Of a DNA stretch of 64,000 bases, positions 1-10,889 are shown piece after piece; position 1 is the first letter of the stretch, and each line of letters starts with the position of its first letter. Below the pieces are notes generated by a model, which was given only the letters and a program-made list of their open reading frames with translations, made no database searches and was not told the origin of the DNA. A program made the translations under genes and the position numbers. The stretch covers positions 1 to 64,000 of the forward strand of contig JAIOIW010000094.1 in the NCBI GenBank assembly GCA_019912385.1, in the 5' to 3' direction. Source of the stretch: Notoacmeibacter sp. (GTDB lineage: Bacteria > Pseudomonadota > Alphaproteobacteria > Rhizobiales > Rhizobiaceae).

Positions 1-3000
1 CACTGGTTCAACGAGTTCCAGCGCGGCGCGGCGACCGCCGGCCGGATCGGGCAGGTCTTCGGCGTCGCCCTCGACGATGCGTCGCCGCCAAACATCTACC
101 TGACCGCCACATCCGCCTTCGGGCTGCATCGCAACGCCGGCAACACCGACTGGATGGCCGGCATGTGGGGCACAGACGGCGGCCCCGGTACGGTCTGGAA
201 GCTCGACGCGGCCAACGGCTACCAGCCGGAGGTTTTCGCCCGGATCGCGCTTGAAGGCCGCCCGAACTCCGGCGCGGCGCTCGGCAACATCGCCTTCGAC
301 GCCCGCAACCGCCAGCTCTACGTGTCGGACCTGGAAACCGGGATGATCCACCGCCTCCGCCTTTCCGACGGCGCGGACCTCGGCACGTTCGACCATGGCA
401 CGCAGGGGCGCACCTCGTTCTTCGACACGCCCTCCGGCCAATACCGGGCGCTGGCGTCCGTGCCTTTCGACCCGGCGATGCAGGCCCGTATCGACGATTG
501 CCCGAGCGGCGATTTCGCCCGCACGCCGTCGTGCTGGAACTTCGCCGATTTCCGCCGTCGCGTCTGGGGCCTCGGCGTGCGGTTCGATCCGGCCACCGAG
601 GAAACCCGGCTCTACTACGCGACATGGAGCAGCCAGGGTTTTGGCAGTCCCGATTTCGCCGGAGCCGACGACGACGAACAGAAGAACGCGCTCTGGTCGG
701 TGGCCATCGCTCCTGACAGCGGTTTCGACCTTGGTAGCGTGCGCCGCGAATTCCTCCTGCCCGACTTCTTCCGCTCGCCCGAGGCGATTGCACGGGCCGG
801 CCGCAGCCATCCGGTTTCAGACATCGCATTCCCGGCCGCAGGCGAGCCGAACGTCATGCTGCTCGCCGAACGCGGTGGTGTGCGCAATCTGGGGCTGGCC
901 GCCGACAATGCCTTCGCCTATCCCAACGAGGCGCGCGTGTTGCGCTACGAACTGACCGGGGCAGGCACCTGGCGCGGCGCCGGACGCTACGATGTCGGTT
1001 ACTATGACCGCGGCGAAGACGGCCCGCCCTACATTCGCGCGGGCGCCGCCGGCGGTGTGTCCTTCGGCCCCGGCTATGGCGAAAGCTGGGACGCCGACCC
1101 GGCGCTGCAAGACGCCTTTGTCTGGATGACCGGCGACGGTCTTTGCTCGCCGCGCGGGCTCTGTTTCGATTCCAGCGCCGGGGAGCACAACGACTCCTCG
1201 CAGGTGACGGGCGTACAAGGCCGCGCAGCGCGTCCCTATGACGCTTTCGAGCCGATCACCGCTTTCCAGCCTTATCCGGCACCCGGTCCCGTGACGCCGC
1301 CGAGCGGGCCGGACAGTTCCTTCATGGTCGACGCCGACGTCAACACCGATGCCGCCGGAAACGCGGTCGAGGAAGAATTGCAGCGCAACGATGCGACGCG
1401 CGTCGGCGATATCGCGGTCTTCCAGCCGCTTCAAGGCGCAGGCGAAGAACTGCCGCCGGCGGCGGAACCGGAAATCGCCGGATGGCCCGAAGGCCTGCCG
1501 CCCGAGGGATGGATACCCGCGCCGCCACCTGACGACGGCTGGTTCCCGCCACCGCCATTCCCGTTCAACTCCGATCTGGCAATCCGCAAGACCGGCCCGG
1601 CGCAGTGCCAGGAAGGCGTGGAGTGCACCTACACCATCAGGATCCGCAATCTCGGTGCCCTCGCCTATATCGGGCCGCTGGCAATCGAGGACACGATGCC
1701 CGCGGGCGCCACGCTTGCTTCCACCTCCCCCGGCTGGAACTGCTTCCCCGCCGGAGTGACTTTCAGGTGCATCACCAACGCACCCGCGTTGCTGGTTCCG
1801 GGAGCGACCGCCGCCATCGAGGTCAACCTGCTGCTGCCCGCCGATGTTCCGGGACCGACCGTCATCAACTGCGCGGCGATCGACTGGTTCGAAATGGGCA
1901 CCGACGACGGCCCCGACGGCAATGACCAGGATTGCGTCGAGACGCCGGTCATCGCCGGTTTCGATCTCGGCATCTTCAAGAGCGGCCCGGTCAATTGCAC
2001 CGAAAACGCCGATTGCACGTTCCTGGTTCAGGTCGTCAATTTCGGGCCGGGCGAGTTCAACGGCGCAATCGCGGTCCGCGATCCGCTGCCGGCCGGCACC
2101 ACGCTCGTCGTCGCCGGTTTCGATCCCGGCACGGTGACCTGCGCGCCAAGCGGCGGCGACGTTCTCTGCCAGACGCCGGACATGACCTTGCCCGTCGGCG
2201 GCATGGTGCCCATCCTCCTTCGCATCAAGCTGCCAGACGGCATCGCCGGCGGGACCATCGAAAACTGCGCCTTGATCGACTGGGGGCTGATGACAGCGAA
2301 TGACGGCGCGGCCGACATCCACCCGGACCAGGCATGCTATACCGCCAACGTTCTCGATGGCGCGGGTTTCTTCGACCTCTCTGTTACCAAGCAGGGCCCA
2401 GCCCATTGCGATGCGGGCGGCAACTGCACCTACCAGATAACAGTCATCAACAACGGTCCGGACGACTACAACGGCGAAATCGTGCTGCGCGATACGCCGG
2501 AGCCCGGCGTTACCTTGGCTGGTGCCAATCCGGGATGGACCTGCCTCGCCGGCCCTCCGATCGATTGCACTCTGAACGGCGGGCCGCACACTCTTCATCC
2601 GGGCGACTCCCGTTCTCTCACGCTGACCGTCGCCATCCCGAACCCGGCTCCCGCCAATCCGATGCTCAACTGTATCGCCTTGAACTGGGGTGCCGGCGGC
2701 ATGCCGCCGGATGACAATCCCGCGCCCGGTTCCACCGAGGAAAGCGACGACATATGCGTCCCGACCTTCGCCAACGCGGGCTTCGACCTGGAAATCGCCA
2801 AGACCGGTCCGGCCGAATGCTACGAGGGTGGAGCCTGTGATTTCACGGTCAGTGTCACCAACAATGGTCCGATGCCCTTCGTCGCCTTCATGGCATTCGA
2901 CGACGTGTTGCCCGCCGGTTCGACTCTGGAAGGCGTAACGGGCGCGTTTTCCTGCAGCAGCGCGGCGCCGGGAACCCTGACGTGCAACACCGGTGGTATC

Positions 3001-4944
3001 TGGTTCCTGCCGGGCGCGACGCAGGATGTCGAAATACACACGCGCCTGCCCGATCCGGTCATCGGCGATACCGCCGTGAACTGCGCCGCGATGAACTGGG
3101 CCGCGACACCGCCTGCATGGTACATCGGTGCGACCTATACCGGCGACGACAACCCCGCCACCGACGGGCCCGCTTGCGTCGCGGTTCCGGTGCTGGCCGC
3201 CGATCTTGCCCCCTGGGGCGCGACGAGCTGCGAACTCGGCAGCGCATGCGCCATCGACGTCAGGATCGAGAACCGGGGTGGCCGCCTGTTCAAGGGCGCG
3301 GCCGGCCTCCGCGGGACGCTTGATCCGGGCGTGGCCATCTCAAGCATCAAAAGCGGCACGCCTGGCCTCGACTGCCAGGTGACCGGAACCGGCCTCTACG
3401 AATGCGAGGCCCGGGAACTGACGCTCAAGCCGGGCACCGCTGCCGAGATCCAGCTCGTGCTGCAAATCCCGGAAGACTTCCCGCACCGGCGCATCGTTCA
3501 CCGCAAGGAGATGATCTGGCCGGATGCGGAAGTGAAAGATGCCAAACCGCAAAACGATCGCCACACCAGCACGATCATGATCGTGCAACCGCAGGAAGCG
3601 GAAGATACGCGGCAGCCCGAAGAGCCCGTGACACCGCCGCCGCCGCCGCCGCCACAGCTAACGGTTGCCGATCTCGCAGTCACGAAGACGGCACAGCAGC
3701 GCAGTTGCGTTGCCGGCGAAACGTGCGAATTCCTGGTCAGGGTCACCAACACCGGCAGGGTCGGTTACACCGGCCCGTTGCGCGTGAGCGACGATATTTC
3801 GCCGTCGAGCCGGCTGGTTTCCTTTGGGCCGCGCCCGTGGCGTTGCTCCGCCGAAGCAGGGGAATATGCCTGCACCCATCCCGTGACGACACTCGCTCCA
3901 GGCGAATCCCGGCTCTTGTCGCTCGGTTTCATCCCCGGTCGCGGCGGCATGAATAGCCTGCGCAATTGCGCGGCCCTGGACTGGAGCGAGGCATCGCGCG
4001 TGATGGCGGTCCAGAACGCGCTCAACCAACTCGGCTTTGCCGCCGGGTCAGCCGACGGGCAGGCAGGCCCGCGCACACGCAGCGCCATCCGTGCATTTCA
4101 GGAAAGTGCCGGACTGCCGATCAATGGCCGAATCGACGCGGCGCTGCTGCGCAGACTGTTCGTCTCCTGGGGAACCGGTGACGCCAATGCGGCCAATGAC
4201 AACAATTGTGTCGCGATCGGCTTCCGGCAGCCCGTGGAACCACCGCCCGTCTGCGCACGCGGGCAAACCGAGATCCCGCTATCCCGCGTCAAGACGTTGC
4301 AGGCGCAGGGCTGGCGGATCGACCGGGTGACCAGCGGTGGCCAGACCATCTATTGCGGAACGCCGCCGCCGCCACCCGTTTGCGCGCGCGGGCAAACCGA
4401 GATCCCGGCTTCGCGCGTCAAGACATTGCAGGCGCAAGGGTGGCAGATCGGTCGAGTGACCCGTGGCGGCCAGACCATATACTGCGGCACGCCGCCGGCA
4501 CCGGAAGTGACGCCGCTCACCTGTCCGCCGGGTTACAGGGCCTATGAGAGCAAACGCCAGATCCCGCCCAATTCGGAAGTGATCCAGAGAACGCGGGGCA
4601 ACGAGGTTCTTTACTGCGCCCGCCCGCTGCCGCAGGTGGACAGATGTCCAGGCGGCTGGACTCAGGTGAACCGCAACCGCGCCAAGGAACTGGTTCAGCA
4701 AGGATGGGAGATCCAGCAGGTCGGTAGCCTGTTGTGCGCCCGTCCCGGCATACGCATCGAGCCTGTGCAGCCACAAATCCCGACCTGTACCGGTGGACGC
4801 GTGTGGGATCCGGGTCGCAACTCATGCGTCTGCCCCGGCAACGCCCAGTGGGATGAAAAGCAGGGACGCTGCGTCGCGCCACCGGTGCAGTTGCAGCGGG
4901 TCGTTCCGCAACCGGGGCTGCGGATAACCCCCGCTCCGAAATAG
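1..4944 (+). CDS. Large DUF11-repeat surface/secreted protein with peptidoglycan-binding domain (5' truncated by window)
   Basis: The frame is open from base 1 and ends in TAG at 4944 (1647 residues visible), so the true start lies upstream; the first in-window ATG (154) need not be the start. The N-terminal 400 residues look like a beta-propeller-type region (blocks such as LYVSDLETGMIHRL). Six DUF11-like, Cys-paired beta-sandwich repeats begin near residues 525, 655, 792, 929, 1068 and 1224, each opening with a DL-x(3)-K-x-GP-like motif. A PG_binding_1-like segment (about residues 1335-1380, around AVQNALNQLGF and AIRAFQESAGLP) sits inside the tail of repeat six. The C-terminus has Cys-rich, proline-linked repeats, two of them near-identical. 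DUF11 proteins are usually exported and adhesive; a role at the cell envelope is inferred. No anchor or sorting signal is visible at the C-terminus. Confidence 0.8.
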   Translation, partial: HWFNEFQRGAATAGRIGQVFGVALDDASPPNIYLTATSAFGLHRNAGNTDWMAGMWGTDGGPGTVWKLDAANGYQPEVFARIALEGRPNSGAALGNIAFDARNRQLYVSDLETGMIHRLRLSDGADLGTFDHGTQGRTSFFDTPSGQYRALASVPFDPAMQARIDDCPSGDFARTPSCWNFADFRRRVWGLGVRFDPATEETRLYYATWSSQGFGSPDFAGADDDEQKNALWSVAIAPDSGFDLGSVRREFLLPDFFRSPEAIARAGRSHPVSDIAFPAAGEPNVMLLAERGGVRNLGLAADNAFAYPNEARVLRYELTGAGTWRGAGRYDVGYYDRGEDGPPYIRAGAAGGVSFGPGYGESWDADPALQDAFVWMTGDGLCSPRGLCFDSSAGEHNDSSQVTGVQGRAARPYDAFEPITAFQPYPAPGPVTPPSGPDSSFMVDADVNTDAAGNAVEEELQRNDATRVGDIAVFQPLQGAGEELPPAAEPEIAGWPEGLPPEGWIPAPPPDDGWFPPPPFPFNSDLAIRKTGPAQCQEGVECTYTIRIRNLGALAYIGPLAIEDTMPAGATLASTSPGWNCFPAGVTFRCITNAPALLVPGATAAIEVNLLLPADVPGPTVINCAAIDWFEMGTDDGPDGNDQDCVETPVIAGFDLGIFKSGPVNCTENADCTFLVQVVNFGPGEFNGAIAVRDPLPAGTTLVVAGFDPGTVTCAPSGGDVLCQTPDMTLPVGGMVPILLRIKLPDGIAGGTIENCALIDWGLMTANDGAADIHPDQACYTANVLDGAGFFDLSVTKQGPAHCDAGGNCTYQITVINNGPDDYNGEIVLRDTPEPGVTLAGANPGWTCLAGPPIDCTLNGGPHTLHPGDSRSLTLTVAIPNPAPANPMLNCIALNWGAGGMPPDDNPAPGSTEESDDICVPTFANAGFDLEIAKTGPAECYEGGACDFTVSVTNNGPMPFVAFMAFDDVLPAGSTLEGVTGAFSCSSAAPGTLTCNTGGIWFLPGATQDVEIHTRLPDPVIGDTAVNCAAMNWAATPPAWYIGATYTGDDNPATDGPACVAVPVLAADLAPWGATSCELGSACAIDVRIENRGGRLFKGAAGLRGTLDPGVAISSIKSGTPGLDCQVTGTGLYECEARELTLKPGTAAEIQLVLQIPEDFPHRRIVHRKEMIWPDAEVKDAKPQNDRHTSTIMIVQPQEAEDTRQPEEPVTPPPPPPPQLTVADLAVTKTAQQRSCVAGETCEFLVRVTNTGRVGYTGPLRVSDDISPSSRLVSFGPRPWRCSAEAGEYACTHPVTTLAPGESRLLSLGFIPGRGGMNSLRNCAALDWSEASRVMAVQNALNQLGFAAGSADGQAGPRTRSAIRAFQESAGLPINGRIDAALLRRLFVSWGTGDANAANDNNCVAIGFRQPVEPPPVCARGQTEIPLSRVKTLQAQGWRIDRVTSGGQTIYCGTPPPPPVCARGQTEIPASRVKTLQAQGWQIGRVTRGGQTIYCGTPPAPEVTPLTCPPGYRAYESKRQIPPNSEVIQRTRGNEVLYCARPLPQVDRCPGGWTQVNRNRAKELVQQGWEIQQVGSLLCARPGIRIEPVQPQIPTCTGGRVWDPGRNSCVCPGNAQWDEKQGRCVAPPVQLQRVVPQPGLRITPAPK
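4249..4506 (+). repeat. Tandem duplication of a 129-bp (43-codon) unit
   Basis: Two in-frame units, 4249-4377 and 4378-4506, encode near-identical 43-residue modules starting VCARGQTEIP and ending in IYCGTPP plus a short Pro-rich linker. They differ at only a few residues (for example PL versus PA, RID versus QIG). Two more diverged copies follow (around CPPGYRAYESKRQ and CPGGWTQVNRNRAK). This indicates recent tandem amplification on top of older copies at the C-terminus of the DUF11 protein. Confidence 0.85.
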
Positions 4945-4959
4945 CTGACGAGGATGAAC

Positions 4960-4989
4960 AAACCTGCGGGCACGGAAGCCCGCAGGTTT
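4960..4989 (+). terminator. Hairpin after the DUF11 gene, probable terminator
   Basis: A perfect 12-bp inverted repeat (4960-4971 and 4978-4989, AAACCTGCGGGC and its complement) with a 6-base loop lies 15 bases after the stop. There is no clear T-tract behind it, so it may be a weak or factor-assisted terminator that separates the gene from the ATPase operon. Confidence 0.5.
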
Positions 4990-5122
4990 GAACCGCTCTT
5001 CCGCAGCAGGCCAATTGACCCGTTTTCACAGCCAGGAGTCGACGTGACATCGGTCAATGCACCCTTCCTCCAACCTTGCGAATGTCGCACTGGTCAAGCG
5101 CAGGAGGCGGCTCCGCATTTAG

Positions 5123-6953
<1,831 letters not shown>

Positions 6954-6957
<4 letters not shown>

Positions 6958-7259
6958 CTCCGCCGCGACGACAGGAACGCGCCGAAGATGCGGCGAACAC
7001 CATTCGGCACAAGGCAGGACACAAGGAAGAAGTGGCCGCCCGGGGCAAGGGACGCAGCGTTTGGTTCGGATTGGGAATGTTCGGCCTTGTTGGATGGGCC
7101 ATCGCGGTGCCTACCCTGGCCGGAGTGGCGCTCGGTCTCTGGCTCGACCGGATCCTTCCCGGCGACTTTTCATGGACGCTGGCATTGCTGCTTGGCGGCG
7201 TCGCCCTCGGTTGCCTGAATGCGTGGTGGTGGGTCAGCAAGGAGAGCCAGGGTGACTGA
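6954..7259 (+). CDS. atpQ: N-ATPase accessory membrane protein AtpQ (AtpI/AtpZ-like)
   Basis: A 101-residue protein with a basic, charged N-terminal tail (about 35 residues) and two membrane segments (about 41-62 and 73-93). The motif GVALGLWLDR between them is typical of the ATPase gene-1 (AtpZ/AtpI-like) family. It starts at a GTG overlapping the atpC stop. In N-ATPase operons this gene sits between atpC and atpR; the family is thought to help c-ring assembly or carry Mg2+, but its role in N-ATPases is not established. Its stop overlaps the GTG start of atpR. Confidence 0.85.
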
Positions 7260-7548
7260 GCAGACACTCCAGATCGCCGGATTTGCAGTCGCGTTCCTGA
7301 CGGGCATGGTCGTCGGGTTTGCTTACTTCGCTGCGCTCTGGCGTTCGACATCCAATCTGTCTCTTCGCGAACCAGGAACCGGAACACTGCAGCTTCTGCT
7401 GGGTTACGTCTTGCGTACGGGTTTCGTCCTTGCGGCACTGCTGTTGGCAATGAAGGCCGGAGCAAGCGCGGTACAGATATTCCTCGCCGCTGGCGGGTTC
7501 GCGATCGCCCGGATCGTCTTGACCCGGCGAAGGCTCCGGCAAGACTAG
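7252..7548 (+). CDS. atpR: N-ATPase membrane subunit AtpR
   Basis: A 98-residue protein with three predicted membrane helices (about 7-27, 45-66 and 70-88), the size and topology of the N-ATPase-specific AtpR family. I chose the GTG at 7252 because it overlaps the atpQ stop by 8 bases; a longer start at 7219 would bury 11 more codons in atpQ. AtpR occurs only in N-ATPase operons, so it helps identify the whole operon. Its function is unknown; contact with the c-ring or a-subunit has been suggested. Confidence 0.85.
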   Translation: MTEQTLQIAGFAVAFLTGMVVGFAYFAALWRSTSNLSLREPGTGTLQLLLGYVLRTGFVLAALLLAMKAGASAVQIFLAAGGFAIARIVLTRRRLRQD

Positions 7549-7557
7549 GTGGTCGCG

Positions 7558-8259
7558 ATGGACATATCCCCCGATCAGTGGATCGTACTGCAAATCGGCC
7601 CTCTCGGAATAAATGCGACCATCCTCTTTACCTGGATGGTCATGCTCCTGCTGACCCTGTCCGCACTGCTTGTGCGCCTTCGCCTTTCGACGACCGGGGA
7701 ACTGACCCGGTGGCAGAATATGTGGGAGGCGATCATATCGGAGATGCGGACGCAGATCCGTGACGTGAGCGGTCAGGACCCCGGACCCTTCCTGCCATTC
7801 ATCGGGACGCTCTTTGCATTCGTCGCAATCTCGAACATCCTCGCCATCGTGCCAGGCTATGCCCCTCCGACAGGCTCTCTGTCGACCACAACGGCATTGG
7901 CTATCTGCGTTCTGATCGCCGTGCCCGTTTTCGGCATCCTCGAAAAAGGGCTGTTTGGCTATCTGCGCTCCTACTTCCAGCCGACACCGCTCATGGCGCC
8001 TTTCAACATCATCGGCGAACTTTCCCGCACGGTGGCACTCGCGATCCGCCTGTATGGCAACGTGATGAGCGGAACGGTGATCGTGGGCATCCTGATATCG
8101 ATCGCCCCTTTCTTCTTTCCGGTCCTCATGCAGTTGCTCGGTCTGCTGACGGGGCTCATCCAGGCATACATCTTCGCGGTCCTTTCAATGGTCTACATAG
8201 CTTCGGCTATGCGCGCTAAGGGCAATGGCAACAGTGCAAATGGAGGCAAACATGATTGA
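7558..8259 (+). CDS. atpB: N-type ATPase subunit a
   Basis: The 233-residue membrane stator subunit that forms the ion half-channels next to the c-ring. The essential arginine is R164 in ALAIRLYGNVMSG. Membrane segments lie near residues 20-40, 80-100, 110-130, 170-190 and 195-220. The start is the ATG at 7558, preceded by AGGTGG (7546-7551) at good spacing; an in-frame GTG at 7549 is possible. It follows atpR by 9 bases, and its stop overlaps the atpE start (ATGATTGA). Confidence 0.93.
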   Translation: MDISPDQWIVLQIGPLGINATILFTWMVMLLLTLSALLVRLRLSTTGELTRWQNMWEAIISEMRTQIRDVSGQDPGPFLPFIGTLFAFVAISNILAIVPGYAPPTGSLSTTTALAICVLIAVPVFGILEKGLFGYLRSYFQPTPLMAPFNIIGELSRTVALAIRLYGNVMSGTVIVGILISIAPFFFPVLMQLLGLLTGLIQAYIFAVLSMVYIASAMRAKGNGNSANGGKHD

Positions 8260-8539
8260 CGCGACGCTGATCGGCGTGATTTCGATAGTCACCGCGGGTT
8301 TTACGATCGCTGTGGGTTCGATCGGGCCAGCAATCGGGGAAGCGCGGGCAGCCGCCCAGGCGGTCGCTTCCATCGCGCAGCAGCCAGACGAAGCGAATGT
8401 CATAACCCGGACGCTGTTCGTCAGCCTGGCCATGATCGAATCCACGGCAATCTACTGCTTCGTTGTCGCAATGATCCTGATCTTCGCCAATCCCTTCTGG
8501 CAGGCTGCTCTTGAAGCCGGGGCGGCTGGCGGAGGCTGA
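8252..8539 (+). CDS. atpE: N-type ATPase subunit c (rotor ring)
   Basis: A 95-residue helical hairpin proteolipid. The start is the ATG at 8252, with GGAGG just upstream and an overlap with atpB; the in-frame ATG at 8225 lies too far inside atpB. The ion-binding Glu is E63 in MIESTAIYCF. S64, T65 and Y68 and a second acidic residue, E30 (SIGPAIGEARA) in helix 1, sit at the spacing of the sodium ligands Q32/E65/S66/Y70 of Na+-type c subunits, with Gln replaced by Glu. It is longer than usual c subunits because of an Ala/Gly-rich tail (residues 86-95). Coupling ion (H+ or Na+) cannot be settled from sequence alone. Confidence 0.93.
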   Translation: MIDATLIGVISIVTAGFTIAVGSIGPAIGEARAAAQAVASIAQQPDEANVITRTLFVSLAMIESTAIYCFVVAMILIFANPFWQAALEAGAAGGG

Positions 8540-8542
8540 TCC

Positions 8543-9337
8543 ATGCAGATCGACTGGATCACCGTCCTCGCCCAGATCGCGAACTTCCTGGTTCTGGTCT
8601 GGCTGCTCAGGCGACTTCTGTACGGGCCCATCACCCGCGCAATGGAAGAGCGCGAGGCCAACATACATGACCGGTTTGACGAAGCGGACAGGCGCGAGGC
8701 CGAAGCGGAGGAGGAGCGCATTCGCCTCCACGCCGAACGCGAAGAGCTCCACGAGACCCAGGAAGCATTGATTGCCCGGGCGCGAGATGACGCCAGGGAG
8801 TTGCAACAGCGGCTTGAGGATGAAGCGCGCGCGGAGGTCGAGGAAAGCCGGGAGGCCTGGAAGACTCAGCTCCGTAAGGAGCAGGCGGATTTCCTGCACG
8901 AATTGAGGAAAAACGCCACCGGACACGTGACCAATGTCATTCGCCGCGCCCTCCGCGACTTCGCCAGCGCCGATCTGGAGGAAGCGATGGTCGAGACATT
9001 CGTTGCCAGGCTTGGGCAACTCGATGCAAAGACGCTGAAGACCCTTCGAACGGAAGCGGAAGCGGCGGACGGGATCGTGTCCGTGACAAGTGCATTCGAA
9101 CTCGCGCCCTCCGCCAAGGCCCGACTGACGCGGGTTATCCGCGAAACCTTCCATCCACAGGCGGATGTGAAGTTCCCGCGCGACGTCGGCATTGGATGCG
9201 GCTTCAACCTCAAGATACGCGGCCAGACTGTCCAATGGAGCCTGGATGCATATCTGGATGACCTCGAAGAAGAGATACAGGCCTATTTCGAAGCTGCGGA
9301 GGATATCGATTCCCAAGCCGCCGCTGGACAGACATAG
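8543..9337 (+). CDS. atpF: N-type ATPase stator subunit b with delta-like C-terminal region
   Basis: A 264-residue protein, much longer than a usual b subunit (about 160). It has one N-terminal membrane helix (about 5-27), a long charged coiled coil (about 30-130) and a C-terminal part. Within that part, CGFNLKIRGQTVQWSLDAYL and the following acidic helix resemble the end of F-type delta subunits. N-ATPase operons lack a separate delta gene, and none is present here, so the C-terminal region probably takes over stator attachment (inference). It lies three bases after atpE and is coupled with atpA, which starts 3 bases after its stop. Confidence 0.88.
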   Translation: MQIDWITVLAQIANFLVLVWLLRRLLYGPITRAMEEREANIHDRFDEADRREAEAEEERIRLHAEREELHETQEALIARARDDARELQQRLEDEARAEVEESREAWKTQLRKEQADFLHELRKNATGHVTNVIRRALRDFASADLEEAMVETFVARLGQLDAKTLKTLRTEAEAADGIVSVTSAFELAPSAKARLTRVIRETFHPQADVKFPRDVGIGCGFNLKIRGQTVQWSLDAYLDDLEEEIQAYFEAAEDIDSQAAAGQT

Positions 9338-9340
9338 ACG

Positions 9341-10882
9341 GTGACGCGAGCCATGGCCGTTCTCTCCGGCATAGTGCAGGAAATTTTCTCGGGGCTGGAT
9401 CGCGGTCTTCGCAAGCGCCCGCCGTCCATTCGCAGCGAACAGGTCGGCAGCGTGACGCGGGTCGGCGCCGGTATCGCCGAGGTTGAAGGCTTCACCGAAC
9501 TCGGAGCCGACGAACTGGTGGCGTTCCCCCGCGGACTGATGGGCGCGGCAGCCAACATCTCGACCGATCGGGCCGGAATAATCCTCTTCGGGGAGAGCCA
9601 AATGTTGCATCTTGGCGCCGAGGTCCGGCGAACAGGACGTGTTGTCGAAACGCCTGTAGGGCCGAACATGCTCGGCCGGATCGTTGACGCCCTCGGGCGC
9701 CCGCGTGATGGTGGACGGGCGATCAGGGAAGCCGACCATTGGCCGGTGGAACGGCCGGCGCCGGCAATCCTCGATCGCGTCGCGGTCGACGTGCCGATGC
9801 ATACCGGGATCAAGGCGATCGATGCGGCAATTCCGATCGGCCGCGGCCAGCGCGAACTGATCATAGGCGACCGCCAGATTGGCAAGACGGCGATAGCCGT
9901 CAGTGCCATGCTGAACCATCAGTCCGGCACGGCAGACAGCCGACCGGGCCTCTGCGTCTATTGCGCCGTCGGTCAGCGCGCGGCCGGTGTGGCGCGCGTC
10001 ATCGAAACCCTGCGGCGCGAAGGAGCGCTTTCCCGGACGGTCGTGGTCGTGGCGGGGAGCGAGGATGCACCGGGACTGCAGTATATCGCGCCCTATACGG
10101 CAACCAGCATAGCCGAATGGTTCATGGAGCGCGGCGAAGATGTGCTGATTGTCTATGACGATCTGACACGTCACGCCCGCACCTATCGCGAGCTCTCCCT
10201 CCTGCTGCGCAGGCCGCCGGGAAGAGAGGCCTATCCCGGTGATATATTCTATATCCATTCAAGGCTTCTGGAGCGGGCCACTCACCTGCGTGAGGGACTG
10301 GGAGGCGGCTCCCTGACCGCGCTTCCGATCATAGAAACCCAGGCACAGAACATCTCCGCGTTCATTCCAACCAATCTCATATCCATCACGGACGGGCAGA
10401 TTTACTTGTCGCCCGAGTTGTTCGAGAAGGGACATCTGCCGGCGATCGACATAACCCGGTCGGTCTCTCGTGTCGGCGCCAAGGCCCAACTGCCCGCTTT
10501 TCGTTCCGTCGCGGCCGATCTCAGATTGTCGTTCTCGCAATTCGAAGAGCTGGAGGTTTTCTCGCGCTTCGGAACCCGGCTTGATGAAGACACGCGCAAA
10601 AAGCTCGACCGAGGCCGACTGATCCGCGAAGTCCTGAAACAGCGGGAGCATGAGCGTTTGTCCCCTTCAGAGCAGATCGCCATACTGCTGGCGGCGGGCA
10701 AAGGACTGCTCGACGGATCGTCGCTCGACAGGATACGCGACGCTGAACGCGCCATCTGCGAAAGGGTCCGTTTGGATGCCTCCGAGGCATCCCAGCGCAT
10801 TGATAACGGCCAGAACCTTGGAGATACGGAACGCGAAGCGCTCTTGCATGCGGCAAACACTGCTCTGGCCGGATTGACGTGA
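9341..10882 (+). CDS. atpA: N-type ATPase alpha subunit
   Basis: The 513-residue non-catalytic nucleotide-binding subunit of the head. The P-loop GDRQIGKT is at residues 176-183 if the GTG at 9341 is the start; an ATG at 9353 is the alternative. Other family blocks are GIKAIDAAIPIGRGQRELI, VYDDLTRHARTYRELSLLLRRPPGREAYPGD (in pieces) and the conserved arginine finger region around ITRSVSRVG. It alternates with beta in the hexamer and binds the stator at its N-terminus. The gene is followed after 7 bases by atpG. Confidence 0.95.
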   Translation: MTRAMAVLSGIVQEIFSGLDRGLRKRPPSIRSEQVGSVTRVGAGIAEVEGFTELGADELVAFPRGLMGAAANISTDRAGIILFGESQMLHLGAEVRRTGRVVETPVGPNMLGRIVDALGRPRDGGRAIREADHWPVERPAPAILDRVAVDVPMHTGIKAIDAAIPIGRGQRELIIGDRQIGKTAIAVSAMLNHQSGTADSRPGLCVYCAVGQRAAGVARVIETLRREGALSRTVVVVAGSEDAPGLQYIAPYTATSIAEWFMERGEDVLIVYDDLTRHARTYRELSLLLRRPPGREAYPGDIFYIHSRLLERATHLREGLGGGSLTALPIIETQAQNISAFIPTNLISITDGQIYLSPELFEKGHLPAIDITRSVSRVGAKAQLPAFRSVAADLRLSFSQFEELEVFSRFGTRLDEDTRKKLDRGRLIREVLKQREHERLSPSEQIAILLAAGKGLLDGSSLDRIRDAERAICERVRLDASEASQRIDNGQNLGDTEREALLHAANTALAGLT

Positions 10883-10889
10883 GGTTTCG

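Noticed and set aside
817-3039. Long minus-strand open frame opposite the DUF11 gene
   Set aside because: It is the antisense of a clear repeat protein; no family likeness or ribosome site, and GC-rich codon bias opens such frames.
8216-10258. 680-codon minus-strand open frame across atpE-atpA
   Set aside because: It overlaps four well-identified ATPase genes on the other strand and has no recognisable domain.
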